Assembly: GCF_001949145.1 (NCBI RefSeq)
Contig: NW_019091359.1
Location: forward strand, 2,399,107-2,411,585
DNA from: Acanthaster planci
Taxonomy: Eukaryota > Echinodermata > Asteroidea > Valvatida > Acanthasteridae
Direction of reading: 5' to 3'
Length of the DNA: 12,479 bases
Each line of letters starts with the position of its first letter. Positions within the stretch are counted from its first letter, which is position 1. A program made the translations under genes and the position numbers. Below, piece by piece: positions 1 through 8,777 of the stretch. The notes under the pieces are model-generated. The model was given only the letters and a program-made list of their open reading frames with translations, made no database searches and was not told where the DNA came from.

Positions 1-110
1 GACGGGCGACGGCAGATATGGAATTCCATAGTGTAGCGCGTTTCCTGTAATAATGCCACTACGGTGGGTCTCGTGTGTCGGTGGAGGTAATAATAGCACT
101 GATGCTTTGT

Positions 111-118
111 TCACGTGA
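111..118. promoter_or_regulatory. Palindromic E-box upstream of the start codon
   Basis: TCACGTGA lies 60 nt before the ATG and is a textbook bHLH-ZIP site of the USF/MITF type. No TATA box is visible in bases 1-177 and the transcription start is unknown. The site could be in the promoter or the 5' UTR. Confidence 0.3.
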
Positions 119-177
119 TACAACGCCCCGGTCAGTTCCCCGCCAAGCATTAGGGCGTTGGTTCCTAGTCAATGACC

Positions 178-376
178 ATGGCGGCAAGCGACGAGCCCAG
201 TTACGACAGAATGGATATTTTCCCGACCTCAAGGGGTCACCCAAGACGCAGTGCTCTTTGCCACGACGTCATGGTCGTTGTGATCGGGATTGTGGCCATC
301 GTTGCCCTGGTGTTCTCGGCAATTGCCTTGTCTCGCCCGGGAACGACGGAAGTACAGCTTGACGGTGTGGCAGTAG
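178..376 (+). CDS. Exon 1: cytosolic tail and signal-anchor helix
   Basis: The ATG at 178 sits in ACCATGG, a near-ideal Kozak context. An in-frame ATG at 172 has a poor context and would add only two residues, so 178 is preferred. The exon encodes 66 residues plus one base. Residues 1-30 are polar with RR at 23-24, residues 31-51 are a strongly hydrophobic Val/Ile/Ala helix, and the rest is a short stalk. The donor is G|GTACGT at 376/377 (phase 1). An alternative GT at 373 is weaker. Confidence 0.8.
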
Positions 377-3300
377 GTACGTGAATACCGTAGGCCAACA
401 CGTGCGTTAGCAGCTGCACAGTGTAAGAAATTAAGATTGGGTACATTTACATGCTTACATGTTAAAAGTCAAAGCCCAGTGCACAGTGTAGCATATGCAG
501 CAAGGTATGAGACGGAGAGAACCCCCACCCCTGCTTTGTGTTGGTCATTGTCTCGCAAGAATCTGGGGAGTTCCTTTCAGACATCTTGGGGGATGTGTTA
601 AGTAACAATAGTCTGGAATGTGTATAGGGATTGGACATGTTCAGAGGGCTACCCCTCGGTCTCATTTCTTGATGGGTATACAGTGGGGGGTAAATACCCA
701 CCCACCCGCCGGGGGCACAACTGTTCCAGTGGGTATCGCCGATGAACTGTAGTTTGTACATTATTGTTGCGTGTATTTCAAGATCTCAAGTAATGGGGAG
801 GTTTTTACTCAGCGGTGTGGGCCTAATTCCAAACGCATTCGGAGTTGCGCGTGGAAACCCTTGATCCCTCTCCATGGATAATTACAGTATGCTTGCAGTG
901 ACTTTCTATGTTATCTGCTACAGTGCTAAAGGTCATTTTTAAATTGGCCATCAGTAACCGCCCAGCAACTGCATTTGATGGACGCTAACTGTACCGTGTA
1001 GATGACTTGATTCATAAAAGTCAACTTCATGTACAGTGGTGTATATATTGCGTGACTGTTTAGCCAGTCGCCTGCCTGGGGTCACGTACGTTTAGTGGGC
1101 CCTGTGCAGGCTGTGCTTGCATATCGGTGGTGACCTATGTGAGGGATCGGTCCTGCCACTTCCCTTGAAGACCTTGTGTGTGAATAATTGCTAAGAATCT
1201 ATCAAATGGTGATATTTAATAGCTTCTGGTAAGAAAGATCTCCGAAAAATAATCAAACTCAAAGAAGTGGAAAATGCCACTTTTACGCCAAAAGATAATT
1301 ATGAAAAAAATTATCGCGTTTTTTTAATTTGTGTCTAATTTTCACTATTTTGCCGGGCTTATCTTCAAGTGACTTTGATACCACATGAAGGACTAGTAAC
1401 TCTTATGATCAAAAAGTTTATTACTTCAAGTCAGAAAACCTTTTTATGAAGTTCACTTCGTTTTTCATTGGGACCCATTTTCCGTGTTTTTCTCCTTACT
1501 TAGCGCCAAATTTTCACACTTTTGTCGAATTCCCCTCAGATCATTGATGACACTGTCTGGAAGACTGATGAATCGTTTGTATCCATCAGTTCATTTCTTC
1601 AAGACTGAGATCCATTCGTCTGAAAAGCGGTTCGTTTTCATGCGGATTTCAATTTTCGTACTGAGTCCGACATGTCCAACAGCGATCAAAAATGAGATGT
1701 CCGGATTTGGGGCATGGCATACACGTACACGCACACACACCAAGATATAGATGCGAGTGCGTTTCGGGTTGACTTTTACTGCATGGCACTAATGCGTATA
1801 ATGACGTCAAATTGCCCCACTAAAAAGCACCAACCGTTTACTTCCCGTTCTCATTCATGCGGTTTCCTTCTTGCATGGTACTTTCTCATTAGAACGTCCA
1901 TGATATTTGTCACTATTCAAAAGTAGAGAAATATCAAGGAAAACCCCACACAATTAGAAAATATCCCCTGTAAAATGTTGGCTTCACTTCTAACTTCTGA
2001 CTCTGTTACTTTGGAGGTACGTGAGATATACGGACAAAAATTTGGCAGAAAATGGATTTTTATTCTGTGCAAGTTAGCAAAAAGGACTTTGAGTGTTTAA
2101 GTACTAATCGGTATGGGGCAAACAACTATATCCGAGCTTGATGTTGATCAATTCTTTTTGGGGTCCACCTGTCCGAGTCAGAGACATTTTACTGGCTTCT
2201 GGCCGTAGTGGGATTCAGTACGCATGCGCACCAACGAAGTGAGGGGCGCGGCACGAACAACGTGAGGTCCCTTATTTCGCCCCTATTTTGTCAAGCCTGA
2301 TTGGTTTTCAGAGTAAGTGGCGAAATAAGGGACCTGGCAACTATACATGTACATGTATACGGTCACGCATGGCATGTATTTACCAAGGTGGAACGTTATT
2401 GTCGTCACTGTTGTCTTTGGCAGGTTCTAGCCTAGCAAAAGATGACAAAATATGGATATTTGCGATTGGCCACGATGGTACCAACGTGGAGTATTTGTAA
2501 GTGCATGCTTTCACAATACATTTGTGTATACCCAAGACACACCCCCATTAGATACTTCCAAGGTACCCACTCCACAATTGATAGTACACTGTACATGTAT
2601 TCACTGTTCATGTAAGTCGGTCATGTCATTTAGAGTATTTTCATTACGACAGATTTTTTTTCTTGCTTTCACTGACAGTGACAAAACGACTGGAACATTG
2701 AGGGGGTTCCATGTTGACATTGTTGACGCCGGTAAGTAAACAGGTGACAACAGCGATAACTAAAGCGACTGGTGGTCATTTAAGGAGGATCCAGAACCCA
2801 ATTTTCTGGGGAGGGGATTATTTTTTTTTATTCCTGTGTATAACCTTTAATTCTACGTGTTAGGGGTGAGGCTAAATTTTGGAGCTTTGATACACTTTTA
2901 GAGATAAGGGAAATAAAACATCCCTAAATGTCCTTTCTCTCACTATTCAAACAATCGGGGAGGCAGTGGTGCGGCCTCAATAGCCAGTTCGGTACTTCAA
3001 AAAGACAAGGTTTGTTCGGGAATAAAGCACGCGCGTCACGGTGAGTTGGCATATATATGGCTGTGCTTATAGGACAGACAATCGCACACTGGTATACTGC
3101 TATATTGTTCCTGCATGACCTCTAGCCACGCTTACAGCTTTGGGCGCGCCCTGTTGGTGCGTTCGATTAGCTTCCCTGAATACACCAGTGTTACACTCGA
3201 GGGAAACCTCGAAATGAGGGTAATCGAACGCTGCAGTGTACTCGCCAAGTCATTCTTGGAAAAAGGTCAAGGCCCCGCCACGTTCCATCATGTAAGTCTA

Positions 3301-6300
3301 TGCACGAACAGTCCATCCGTGACGTCATTACACTCGGGCAGCCTCCAGAGACCCGCTCGCCAGCTGGGGGTAGCAGTGGCTGACATCAGGGCAGGCACGA
3401 GAATCACGTGATGGCTCAACGAACGCTCTCGTGTAAGTTTGACTGACATGTGTAAGCTAATCGAACGCACCCACTGTCTCATCGGCCGCGTCCCTGGATC
3501 TGCCATTGGTTATCACAGTGCTGTTGACGATGTTGATTGTGTTCATTATTCGCCTTGAGCAGAAACGTTTACCCCCTCATCGGTTAAAAAGAGCCATGTT
3601 GGTTTGGAGGGTTGGGACTGTTCATTTTTGTTGTTTGATGATGCGACAGCAACGTGTCAATTTTATGGTCGTTTTTTGAAACCAGCGCGGTGCAGTTCCC
3701 ACAAAAGAGCCTTCGTTGCTAGCAAACTTGGGCCCTCTCTTGGTCCAGCTCGGGACTCATGGTATACTGACGAAAAAAGGCAAAGGACAATACGGTTGCG
3801 AAACCGGGAACTCGACTCTGTATACATATAATCTCTTTCAAATCACTGGTTTCTATTTAGTGTGCCAAATGGCTGATAAAAATTGCCGGTTGATGTGGGA
3901 TGCCTATGAAAACTGCTACACCTCAGACGAGGGGGAGTTGCCACGCCCTGGACAGGGACTGATTGGTCGTTGGTACGATGCATGCACTGGTAAGCATGCG
4001 GCCTCCTTACTTTGCTCTTGTGCATGCACATCAAGTTTTGCCCATCAGGAGTAAGTTATAGATAAGATTCTTATTTCCTGTGTTAAACTTACACCAAGCG
4101 ACAGATCAAACCAACCAACACTTTGCTTTTCAGCATTTTGCAAAATCTAAAGAAGCGTCTATTCGCATAAAATTGATTAGAACAATCGGTCAAAGGTCGC
4201 AGACACCATTTTAGACAGAAAGGGTCTTCAAATCACGCACACTTTGACCAGACCAACTAATAGCAGTAACGTTACGCCTTACCAAAGGTATTGAAATATA
4301 CATGACAAGGACACGATTGGTTAAATCTAGTCGTGTTTTGTTGAGTAGATATTCAAAACTGAATAAGACCCATTAGAGATCGCTGGGAGCATTCATGCGT
4401 GACGGGAAATGAATCAGACCACACAATATTGTAAGGTCTGCCCCCACTTGTGTTCTTAGCCTCACTGAAAATATTTCTATCCCCGGAATGATTGTCTCCA
4501 AGGCTGGTTTGCCACCCCTGAGCGCTCGGCGTCTGTCTCTTTCACCACGGCATTCCGTAAACCACTATCAAACGTTTTCTTCGTTAAGAAGGGCAACCCA
4601 AGAGGATTCGACGAATCTAACATCTCGGGCAAGAAAATTGCCTTCATCGACGGCTCCGCGACCAGTGAATTTTGTCTCCACCATGCTGGATATACCGTAA
4701 GACCAAAAAACTATAGTCCATCGAAAACACGCTTAACACAGAGCGTTTGTTCCGTGTACAGGTGACATAACACGCTAATCATGAAGGTCTGTATTTCATC
4801 TGGCGAGATGCCAAGTGTTAATATGAATTCCATCTGCTTGGCTCTCGGAGCATGTTATTTAACATAATGGCATCCTCTAGTACTTGTGTTTTCTCGACTC
4901 TGCATACCACAACATTTTTCATGTCTTGTAGAACTCGTTTTTGAGTCATTCTTTTTTCTTCTTCAAGGAGGAACAACTGACACCTGACCAAATCTTCCAC
5001 TTCAAAAGCAAGAAAAGTTTGGTGAACGCTGTTAATAATGATCTGGTAAGCTAAACGCGAATGATGCTGATGCACATGTTCATCTCTTGAGGTCAATCTT
5101 AATTTGGTTCCAGAAGGGGTGCACTTGGGCGAGCACTTTAGTTTTCTCCTCGTCACTGTAAATACAAGTGTAAATGTTTTAACGCCTTTCAACCGCCTTT
5201 CAGGTAAACACTTCATGAACGTGTTGTAACCTAGGCCTATGCGGTTTGCAGTGTTTGAGCAGATGAGACCGACGTTTCCATGATTGTGGCTGAGTTTGTG
5301 CAAACCAGTTCTCGATTGGTGCCGGCGATCCAGATTTGTGTGAAACAAACAGGCCCATATTGTGTTGTATGACCACTGGATCACTGTGTATGTTAAATAA
5401 GGCGAAAGCATTCATAGCCATCTCATTCGAGCGCATTCCTGTTGAAGCTGTAAATGATTAATGACTTCCCTTATACAATTGAGATTGCCTTCCTTTTCCA
5501 CAGGTGGATGCTGCTTTTTGCAATACCCAATACTTCAATCTGGATGAGGATTTACAGGTTGTGGGTGACCCAATTACAAGCTGCATGAAAGGAGGCGCCG
5601 GCATGATGGTCCGTAAAGACAGCCGGCTGCCAGATTGGTGGAACCCGGCCTTTGAACAGCTCAAACTGTCGTCGGAGTACCAGCGAATCTGCGATCGAGT
5701 TACCGAAGTGCACGGTGAGTACATGTACCTGGTTGACTGTTGGTGCCTTTGCCCAGCAAAGGCAAACACATTGAACGTTGTTGCTATCTTCGGTAGCCCC
5801 ATATCGTTGGTTTCGTTTAATTCACCATTTTGTTCCATAGTTTCACCGTTCTGTCCCTGGTTTCGTTTGGTAGTTTCATCATTCTATTTGTCGAATTCGA
5901 CATTCAATTCGCCAATTTCATCATCCAACTCGTCATTTGCTTTGTTCTATTCGGCAATTTCACTTTTTCATGATTTGTTAATTCATTTTGCCTTATTTGC
6001 CCGAACATGTCGTGAAAAATTGTTTCATTCCGCGAAAGCATAATTTTGCTTTGGATTTTTTCTCTTGAAAGTATTCGATTCCATGCGTTGGCACAGCTAC
6101 TCGATTTTACGTGTACATGTAATAAAATTGTACACGGCAAACTTTCCTTCCATTCTACAAAACGTATTATTCTTTTCGGCAAATTCGTTGTTCTTTGCTG
6201 CATCAGTCCTTTTGATTGAAGAGACTTTTTGACCGTACCGGGTCAATCTGAAATTCTGAGCGCACGAGGAAGCCTCGAATAGCGACTAGACATGGATTTG

Positions 6301-7040
6301 GTTTGGTATTCTGCACAGTCGACAGAATAGAACTTGCTAAATGGAAAGGTTATGTTACAGAATAGAATGGTGAAATTGCCAAATAGAAAACTGAAATTTC
6401 AAACTTAAACGGTGAAATTGCAAGAAAGAGTGAAATTGACGGGTTTGGTGGAAAGATGCCTCATTGGCATCGACTAATCTCAAGATGAATGGCTAACCAA
6501 CCGTTTTACCTAGCAATGAATCGATCTCTATTCGTTGAGATTATAGCCTCGTTTTGGGTCAACTTCGCCCATTCGCCGATAAAAGATAAATTGATGTGTA
6601 TTCGGCTTTTCGATAAAACAATAAGACGAAAATGAAAAATATCGGAAATCTTCAGCTGCCGGAGTGTTCGAGATGAACCCCATGTCGCATACATGTATAT
6701 GTATACTTTGTTCATACAGAAATTATCTTGGCCGTTCATTTGAGAATACCAGTGTAATGCACGGTCCACCTCATTCATCAGTCAGGCTTATGTATTTGTA
6801 GTTATCTTTCCGTTAACACAATATGGGAAATATTCAACAGGCTCCCTTGTATTGAGTCCTCGCACTTTGCAACATGTGCAGCATTTGCCTTCGAGCCTTG
6901 GTGTTATGTAACCAGACTGCTGAACAAGTTTTGATTTGCTGCTCGCATCAAGACGGGGGCCTGTTAAAATTATTACATTCTTATTTCTTTCCGTCTTTTA
7001 TCTAGATGCATCAGAGAATGGCATTGATTGTGTTGATTGA
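178..7040 (+). CDS. Type II membrane-anchored solute-binding protein (family 3-like), complete 8-exon gene
   Basis: I joined eight exons by GT/AG sites and phase: 178-376, 2424-2496, 2679-2731, 3861-3989, 4503-4696, 4968-5045, 5504-5714 and 7006-7040. The intron phases are 1, 2, 1, 1, 0, 0, 1, and the product is 323 aa. Residues 31-51 form one hydrophobic helix preceded by RR (23-24), suggesting a type II orientation with the C-terminus outside. Residues about 77-310 match the layout and usual length (about 230 aa) of a bacterial family 3 solute-binding domain. This includes GFHVDIVDAV (100-109), TPERSASVSF (156-165), GKKIAFIDGSATSEF (194-208), VDAAF (243-247), GDPI (263-266), and MMVRKD then LPDWWNPAF (276-292). 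In the family, the Arg of the TxER motif (R159 here) binds the ligand carboxylate. No pore helices interrupt the two lobes, so it is not a glutamate receptor channel. Role inferred: extracellular binding of a small amino-acid-like ligand. Ligand, partner and symbol are unknown. Confidence 0.85.
1720..1740. repeat. Short CA microsatellite-like run
   Basis: An alternating purine-pyrimidine AC-rich run (ACACGTACACGCACACACAC), interrupted by two CG/GT steps. It is a simple sequence repeat inside intron 1. Confidence 0.5.
2265..2335. repeat. 17-bp perfect inverted repeat (stem-loop)
   Basis: AGGTCCCTTATTTCGCC at 2265-2281 is exactly reverse-complemented at 2319-2335, with a 37-base loop. It lies in intron 1, about 90 bases before exon 2. 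It may be a small foldback element or an RNA hairpin near the acceptor. Confidence 0.75.
2342..2359. repeat. 18-bp perfect palindrome
   Basis: TATACATGTACATGTATA equals its own reverse complement. TACATG-type runs recur elsewhere in the window, for example near 6115 and 6690, so this is probably simple sequence. Confidence 0.6.
2424..2496 (+). CDS. Exon 2: start of the binding domain
   Basis: The acceptor is TTTGGCAG|GT and the donor is TTT|GTAAGT. The exon encodes residues 67-91, including KIWIFAIGHDGTN, equivalent to the first beta strand and substrate-facing loop of family 3 binding proteins. The phases (1 in, 2 out) match exons 1 and 3. Confidence 0.8.
2679..2731 (+). CDS. Exon 3: GFxVDIVDA motif
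   Basis: A 53-nt exon between ACTGACAG and GTAAGT. It encodes residues 91-108 with TGTLRGFHVDIVDA, the hallmark 'G-x-L-x-GFxxD' stretch of family 3 solute-binding proteins. Phase 2 in and phase 1 out. Confidence 0.85.
2732..3860 (+). other. Intron 3 (with a TIR element)
   Basis: A 1129-bp intron. The centre is a terminal-inverted-repeat element (3156-3471), and the rest is AT-rich with no supported coding sequence. An open stretch at 3604-3831 is discussed among the rejected items. Confidence 0.7.
3156..3471. mobile_element. MITE-like element with 18-bp perfect terminal inverted repeats
   Basis: GGTGCGTTCGATTAGCTT at 3156-3173 is exactly reverse-complemented at 3454-3471, giving a 316-bp unit. 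Related ATCGAACGC and AACGAACGC cores recur inside at about 3222 and 3418, as expected of subterminal repeats. The interior is more GC-rich than the surrounding intron and encodes nothing recognisable. Size and structure fit a non-autonomous DNA transposon. I see no clean target-site duplication, so the superfamily is undetermined. Confidence 0.7.
3861..3989 (+). CDS. Exon 4: first-lobe, cysteine-rich
   Basis: The acceptor is TTTCTATTTAG and the donor is G|GTAAGC. The exon encodes residues 109-152 and adds four cysteines (110, 117, 127, 150), which suits a disulphide-bonded extracellular domain. RPGQGLIGRWYDAC corresponds to the segment before the TxER motif, where bacterial homologues carry a '...G..DA' turn. 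Confidence 0.85.
3990..4502 (+). other. Intron 4
   Basis: A 513-bp AT-rich intron with no repeat or coding feature that I can see. Confidence 0.7.
4503..4696 (+). CDS. Exon 5: carboxylate-binding arginine and hinge
   Basis: The acceptor is GTCTCCAAG|GC and the donor is ACC|GTAAGA. The exon encodes residues 152-216. GWFATPERSASVSFTTAF carries R159, equivalent to the ligand-carboxylate Arg of HisJ-type proteins. GKKIAFIDGSATSEF matches the 'GKxVxVxxGT' strand and loop that opens the second lobe. Confidence 0.85.
4968..5045 (+). CDS. Exon 6: second-lobe helix
   Basis: A 78-nt phase 0/0 exon with a strong polypyrimidine tract (CTTTTTTCTTCTTCAAG) and donor CTG|GTAAGC. It encodes residues 217-242, EEQLTPDQIF then KSLVNAVNNDL, matching the family's helix that leads into the 'G-x-VDA' strand of exon 7. 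An acceptor three bases later would drop one Glu. Confidence 0.78.
5046..5503 (+). other. Intron 6
   Basis: A 458-bp intron without a recognisable repeat. An open frame on the minus strand spans 4818-5411, but it runs antisense through exon 6 and resembles nothing I know. Confidence 0.65.
5504..5714 (+). CDS. Exon 7: C-terminal lobe
   Basis: The acceptor is CTTTTCCACAG and the donor is G|GTGAGT. The exon encodes residues 243-312 with VDAAFCN, GDPI, GGAGMMVRKD, LPDWWNPAFEQL and SSEYQRICDR, the usual order of the family 3 C-terminal lobe. The aspartate expected two residues after VDAAF is Asn (N249). Reading on past the donor gives 109 residues with no family resemblance, so the donor is accepted. 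Confidence 0.87.
5715..7005 (+). other. Intron 7 (with degenerate inverted arrays)
   Basis: A 1291-bp intron. Its first half carries arrays of a degenerate motif resembling AATTTCACCATTCTATTTGGC in one orientation (about 5805-5965) and the opposite orientation (about 6308-6441). The rest is unremarkable. Confidence 0.65.
5805..6441. repeat. Two opposed arrays of a degenerate repeat (foldback-like)
   Basis: On the left, TTTCACC/TTTCATC, ATTCTATTT and GGCAATTTC words recur irregularly from about 5805 to 5965. From about 6308 to 6441 the same words recur reverse-complemented (GGTGAAATTGCC, AATAGAA). The clearest pair is 5945-5963 against 6370-6388, where 18 of 19 bases are complementary. Opposed arrays of short divergent repeats around a unique centre resemble foldback-type elements. 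The exact boundaries are uncertain. Confidence 0.55.
7006..7040 (+). CDS. Exon 8: 35-nt terminal exon with stop
   Basis: The acceptor is TCTTTTATCTAG. With one base carried over from exon 7 it reads DASENGIDCVD then TGA. The short tail supplies a last cysteine (C321). Phase, a good acceptor and a poly(A) signal shortly downstream support it, but so short an exon cannot be certain from sequence alone. Confidence 0.68.
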
Positions 7041-7052
7041 TTCCGTCGCAGA

Positions 7053-7060
7053 TGACGTCA
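7053..7060. promoter_or_regulatory. CRE-like palindrome in the 3' UTR
   Basis: TGACGTCA is the consensus cAMP-response element, 12 bases after the stop. Its position in a 3' UTR makes a transcriptional role doubtful. It may be chance. Confidence 0.2.
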
Positions 7061-7213
7061 TCAACAAAACGGAACAGCAGGTGGTGGTTGTTTTAGAGTG
7101 ATACATTGTACAAGGGAAATCGAGTCTTCTCTTGTTTTTGATTTGATTATAGTTTTAGCTTGCAGCTGTTGTAGTGGAGCGATAAATGTTGGTATGTTTT
7201 TGAAAACTGTTAA

Positions 7214-7219
7214 AATAAA
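7214..7219 (+). terminator. Poly(A) signal AATAAA
   Basis: A canonical AATAAA 174 nt after the stop codon of the binding-protein gene, in an AT-rich stretch. It is the nearest and most likely 3'-end signal for that gene. Confidence 0.55.
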
Positions 7220-8601
7220 TGTGGCAGAGGTGGAAGTTTTACGCACTTACTTTTGATCCAATCACAGAGGCAATCTGGATTTTTTCCTTTTTATATGCTT
7301 CATATTGCGATTTAGTGACCGTAAATGTAGAATAGGCACGTGTGTTTCCAAAGCTTTTGTGTTAAAATTATCTTGCGTTGGCTACCTTTTTGTCATCAAG
7401 TGGCTGAACATCTCTAATTTTTTAGAATGCGTTGTATACGTTTCAAGTAACATTCATAATCTACAGGTGGAAGTGGAATGTTTGAATCGAATTTGGTGTT
7501 TGCATACATCATCCATAAAGGGGAAGTTGGGAAGATACCAATACACCAGTAATTATTTGCTGTCCGTTTCACATTAAGCTGGAATTGCTGTTTTATAAGA
7601 ATGGATGCTTCACATTTCATGTATATCAGTCTGAGTAATTTTTCATCGAAATAGGAGCAGCTCAGAGCATTATGACAAATCTTATTCATACATGTATTAA
7701 GTTTACTTTAATAAAGTACACGTGAAAAGATTTGACATGCCGACACATGAAAATCAGACAGTGTTTTGTTTGATTTACGTCACATCAGCAGCACTTGAAA
7801 AAGCTTGGACAATTTGTAATGTTTTAAAGTGGATCAAATACGGTAAACACAAAACAGTGATCTTCCATTGCAGAGCACCAGTTATTAATAAAGTTCTCCA
7901 GGGAGCGAGTCCGTATAAACAGGTTGGGCGTGGATGTCAACGCTGCGTGCAGTCGATGCGAGGTAATCTCATCAACAAAATTCATCGATGTGGATATGTT
8001 CAACAATTGAGCGCAGCATGGCTGTATGTTGAAAATAAGCCATGTCACTGTAACACATACACCCAGGAGCATTAACTATTATACAATAGTGCGTAAACCT
8101 GTGCAACATACGTTGTGCAACAGGTGTACAATGTATGTGGTTTCTGAAGGTTGAATGCAACCTTTTTTATTGATACTACCCTGCAACTTCGACACAAATC
8201 CTGGTGGATGGGAGTTATGTATCCCCCATACGTTTTCTCTGGAGGAGATCAACCATTGGATCATCCCCCACCTTTCTATGCTAAAAAGGGCGTTCAGGGT
8301 ATAATTTCCAACTTCCCAACACTGTTTTGATGTTAAGGAGTGTAAGTGTACATAAGATGTTCATCGGTATCATGATCAGCGCTTCCTGGAGTTATGCGAT
8401 GTCCGGCAGTTCCCTCGCCCACCCCAATCTTCACTGTCCCTACTCTGCTTTTCGAATTGTCACGGCCAGGAAATGTTTAAGGCATCCCCCACTACTTGGC
8501 ACAAACTAGATTTACCCCACTGCTGCGGACTTAATGCCCGAGTAACTCCACATGGATGACAAGGACGTGGCATCTTTGAACGCCATGAGTCACTATGAGA
8601 G
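7220..8601. other. Intergenic region, no supported gene
   Basis: AT-rich in its first half. It contains a 117-codon open stretch on the plus strand (7722-8075) with no recognisable domain and no splice context, and two direct copies of TGTGCAACA near 8100-8123. I see no gene, RNA or clear repeat here. Confidence 0.55.
7710..7715 (+). terminator. Alternative downstream poly(A) signal
   Basis: A second AATAAA about 670 nt after the stop. Another occurs at 7887-7892. Either could define a longer 3' UTR, but there is no further evidence. Confidence 0.25.
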
Positions 8602-8777
8602 AATACGGGCGATTCACAGTAGTGCGCCTCCAAGAGTTTGCGACGCGTTGGCCAATCACAACGCGTGAAATTTGTCGACCCTTTCCAAACGCGCATTGGG
8701 TCGAGAAATTTCGCACATTGTGATTGGCCAACGCGTTGCAAACTCTTGGAGGCGCACTATTGTGAATTGCCCGTATT
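8602..8777. mobile_element. 176-bp near-perfect palindrome (foldback MITE)
   Basis: The 80-base arms at 8602-8681 and 8698-8777 are reverse complements with 7 mismatches, around a 16-base loop. Six of the seven differences are transitions, and several are CG against CA/TG, as expected from CpG decay since the arms were identical. Each arm carries a GGCCAATCACA (CCAAT-type) word. The best reading is a foldback or palindromic MITE. Open frames crossing it are only a by-product of the symmetry. Confidence 0.8.

Larger units (their letters stand above)
377..2423 (+). other. Intron 1
   Basis: A 2047-bp intron. It contains a short CA-rich run at 1720-1740, a 17-bp inverted repeat at 2265-2335 and an 18-bp perfect palindrome at 2342-2359. 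Short open frames exist on both strands, but none shows a recognisable domain or splice-compatible continuation. Confidence 0.75.

Noticed and set aside
3604-3831. A cysteine-containing open stretch in intron 3 (DCSFLLFDD then CQFYGRF) faintly like a PAN/apple segment
   Set aside because: It has no matching splice sites in phase with neighbouring exons, and exons 3 and 4 join perfectly without it. The similarity is too short to support.
4818-5411. A 197-codon open frame on the minus strand
   Set aside because: It runs antisense through exon 6 and its introns, has no recognisable domain, and its composition looks like translated AT-rich intron. Exon 6 on the plus strand fits a known family in frame.
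5715-6043. Extension of exon 7 by reading through its donor for 109 further codons
   Set aside because: The extension has no family resemblance and consists largely of the degenerate repeat array. GTGAGT is a strong donor and a frame-compatible terminal exon exists at 7006.
178-7040. Ionotropic glutamate receptor assignment for the binding-domain gene
   Set aside because: No pore or extra transmembrane segments occur between the two lobes or after the second lobe. The only hydrophobic helix is the N-terminal anchor in exon 1.
7722-8075. A 117-codon plus-strand open frame downstream of the binding-protein gene
   Set aside because: No known domain, signal peptide or splice context, and AT-rich like the surrounding intergenic DNA. 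Several alternative frames overlap it on the other strand.
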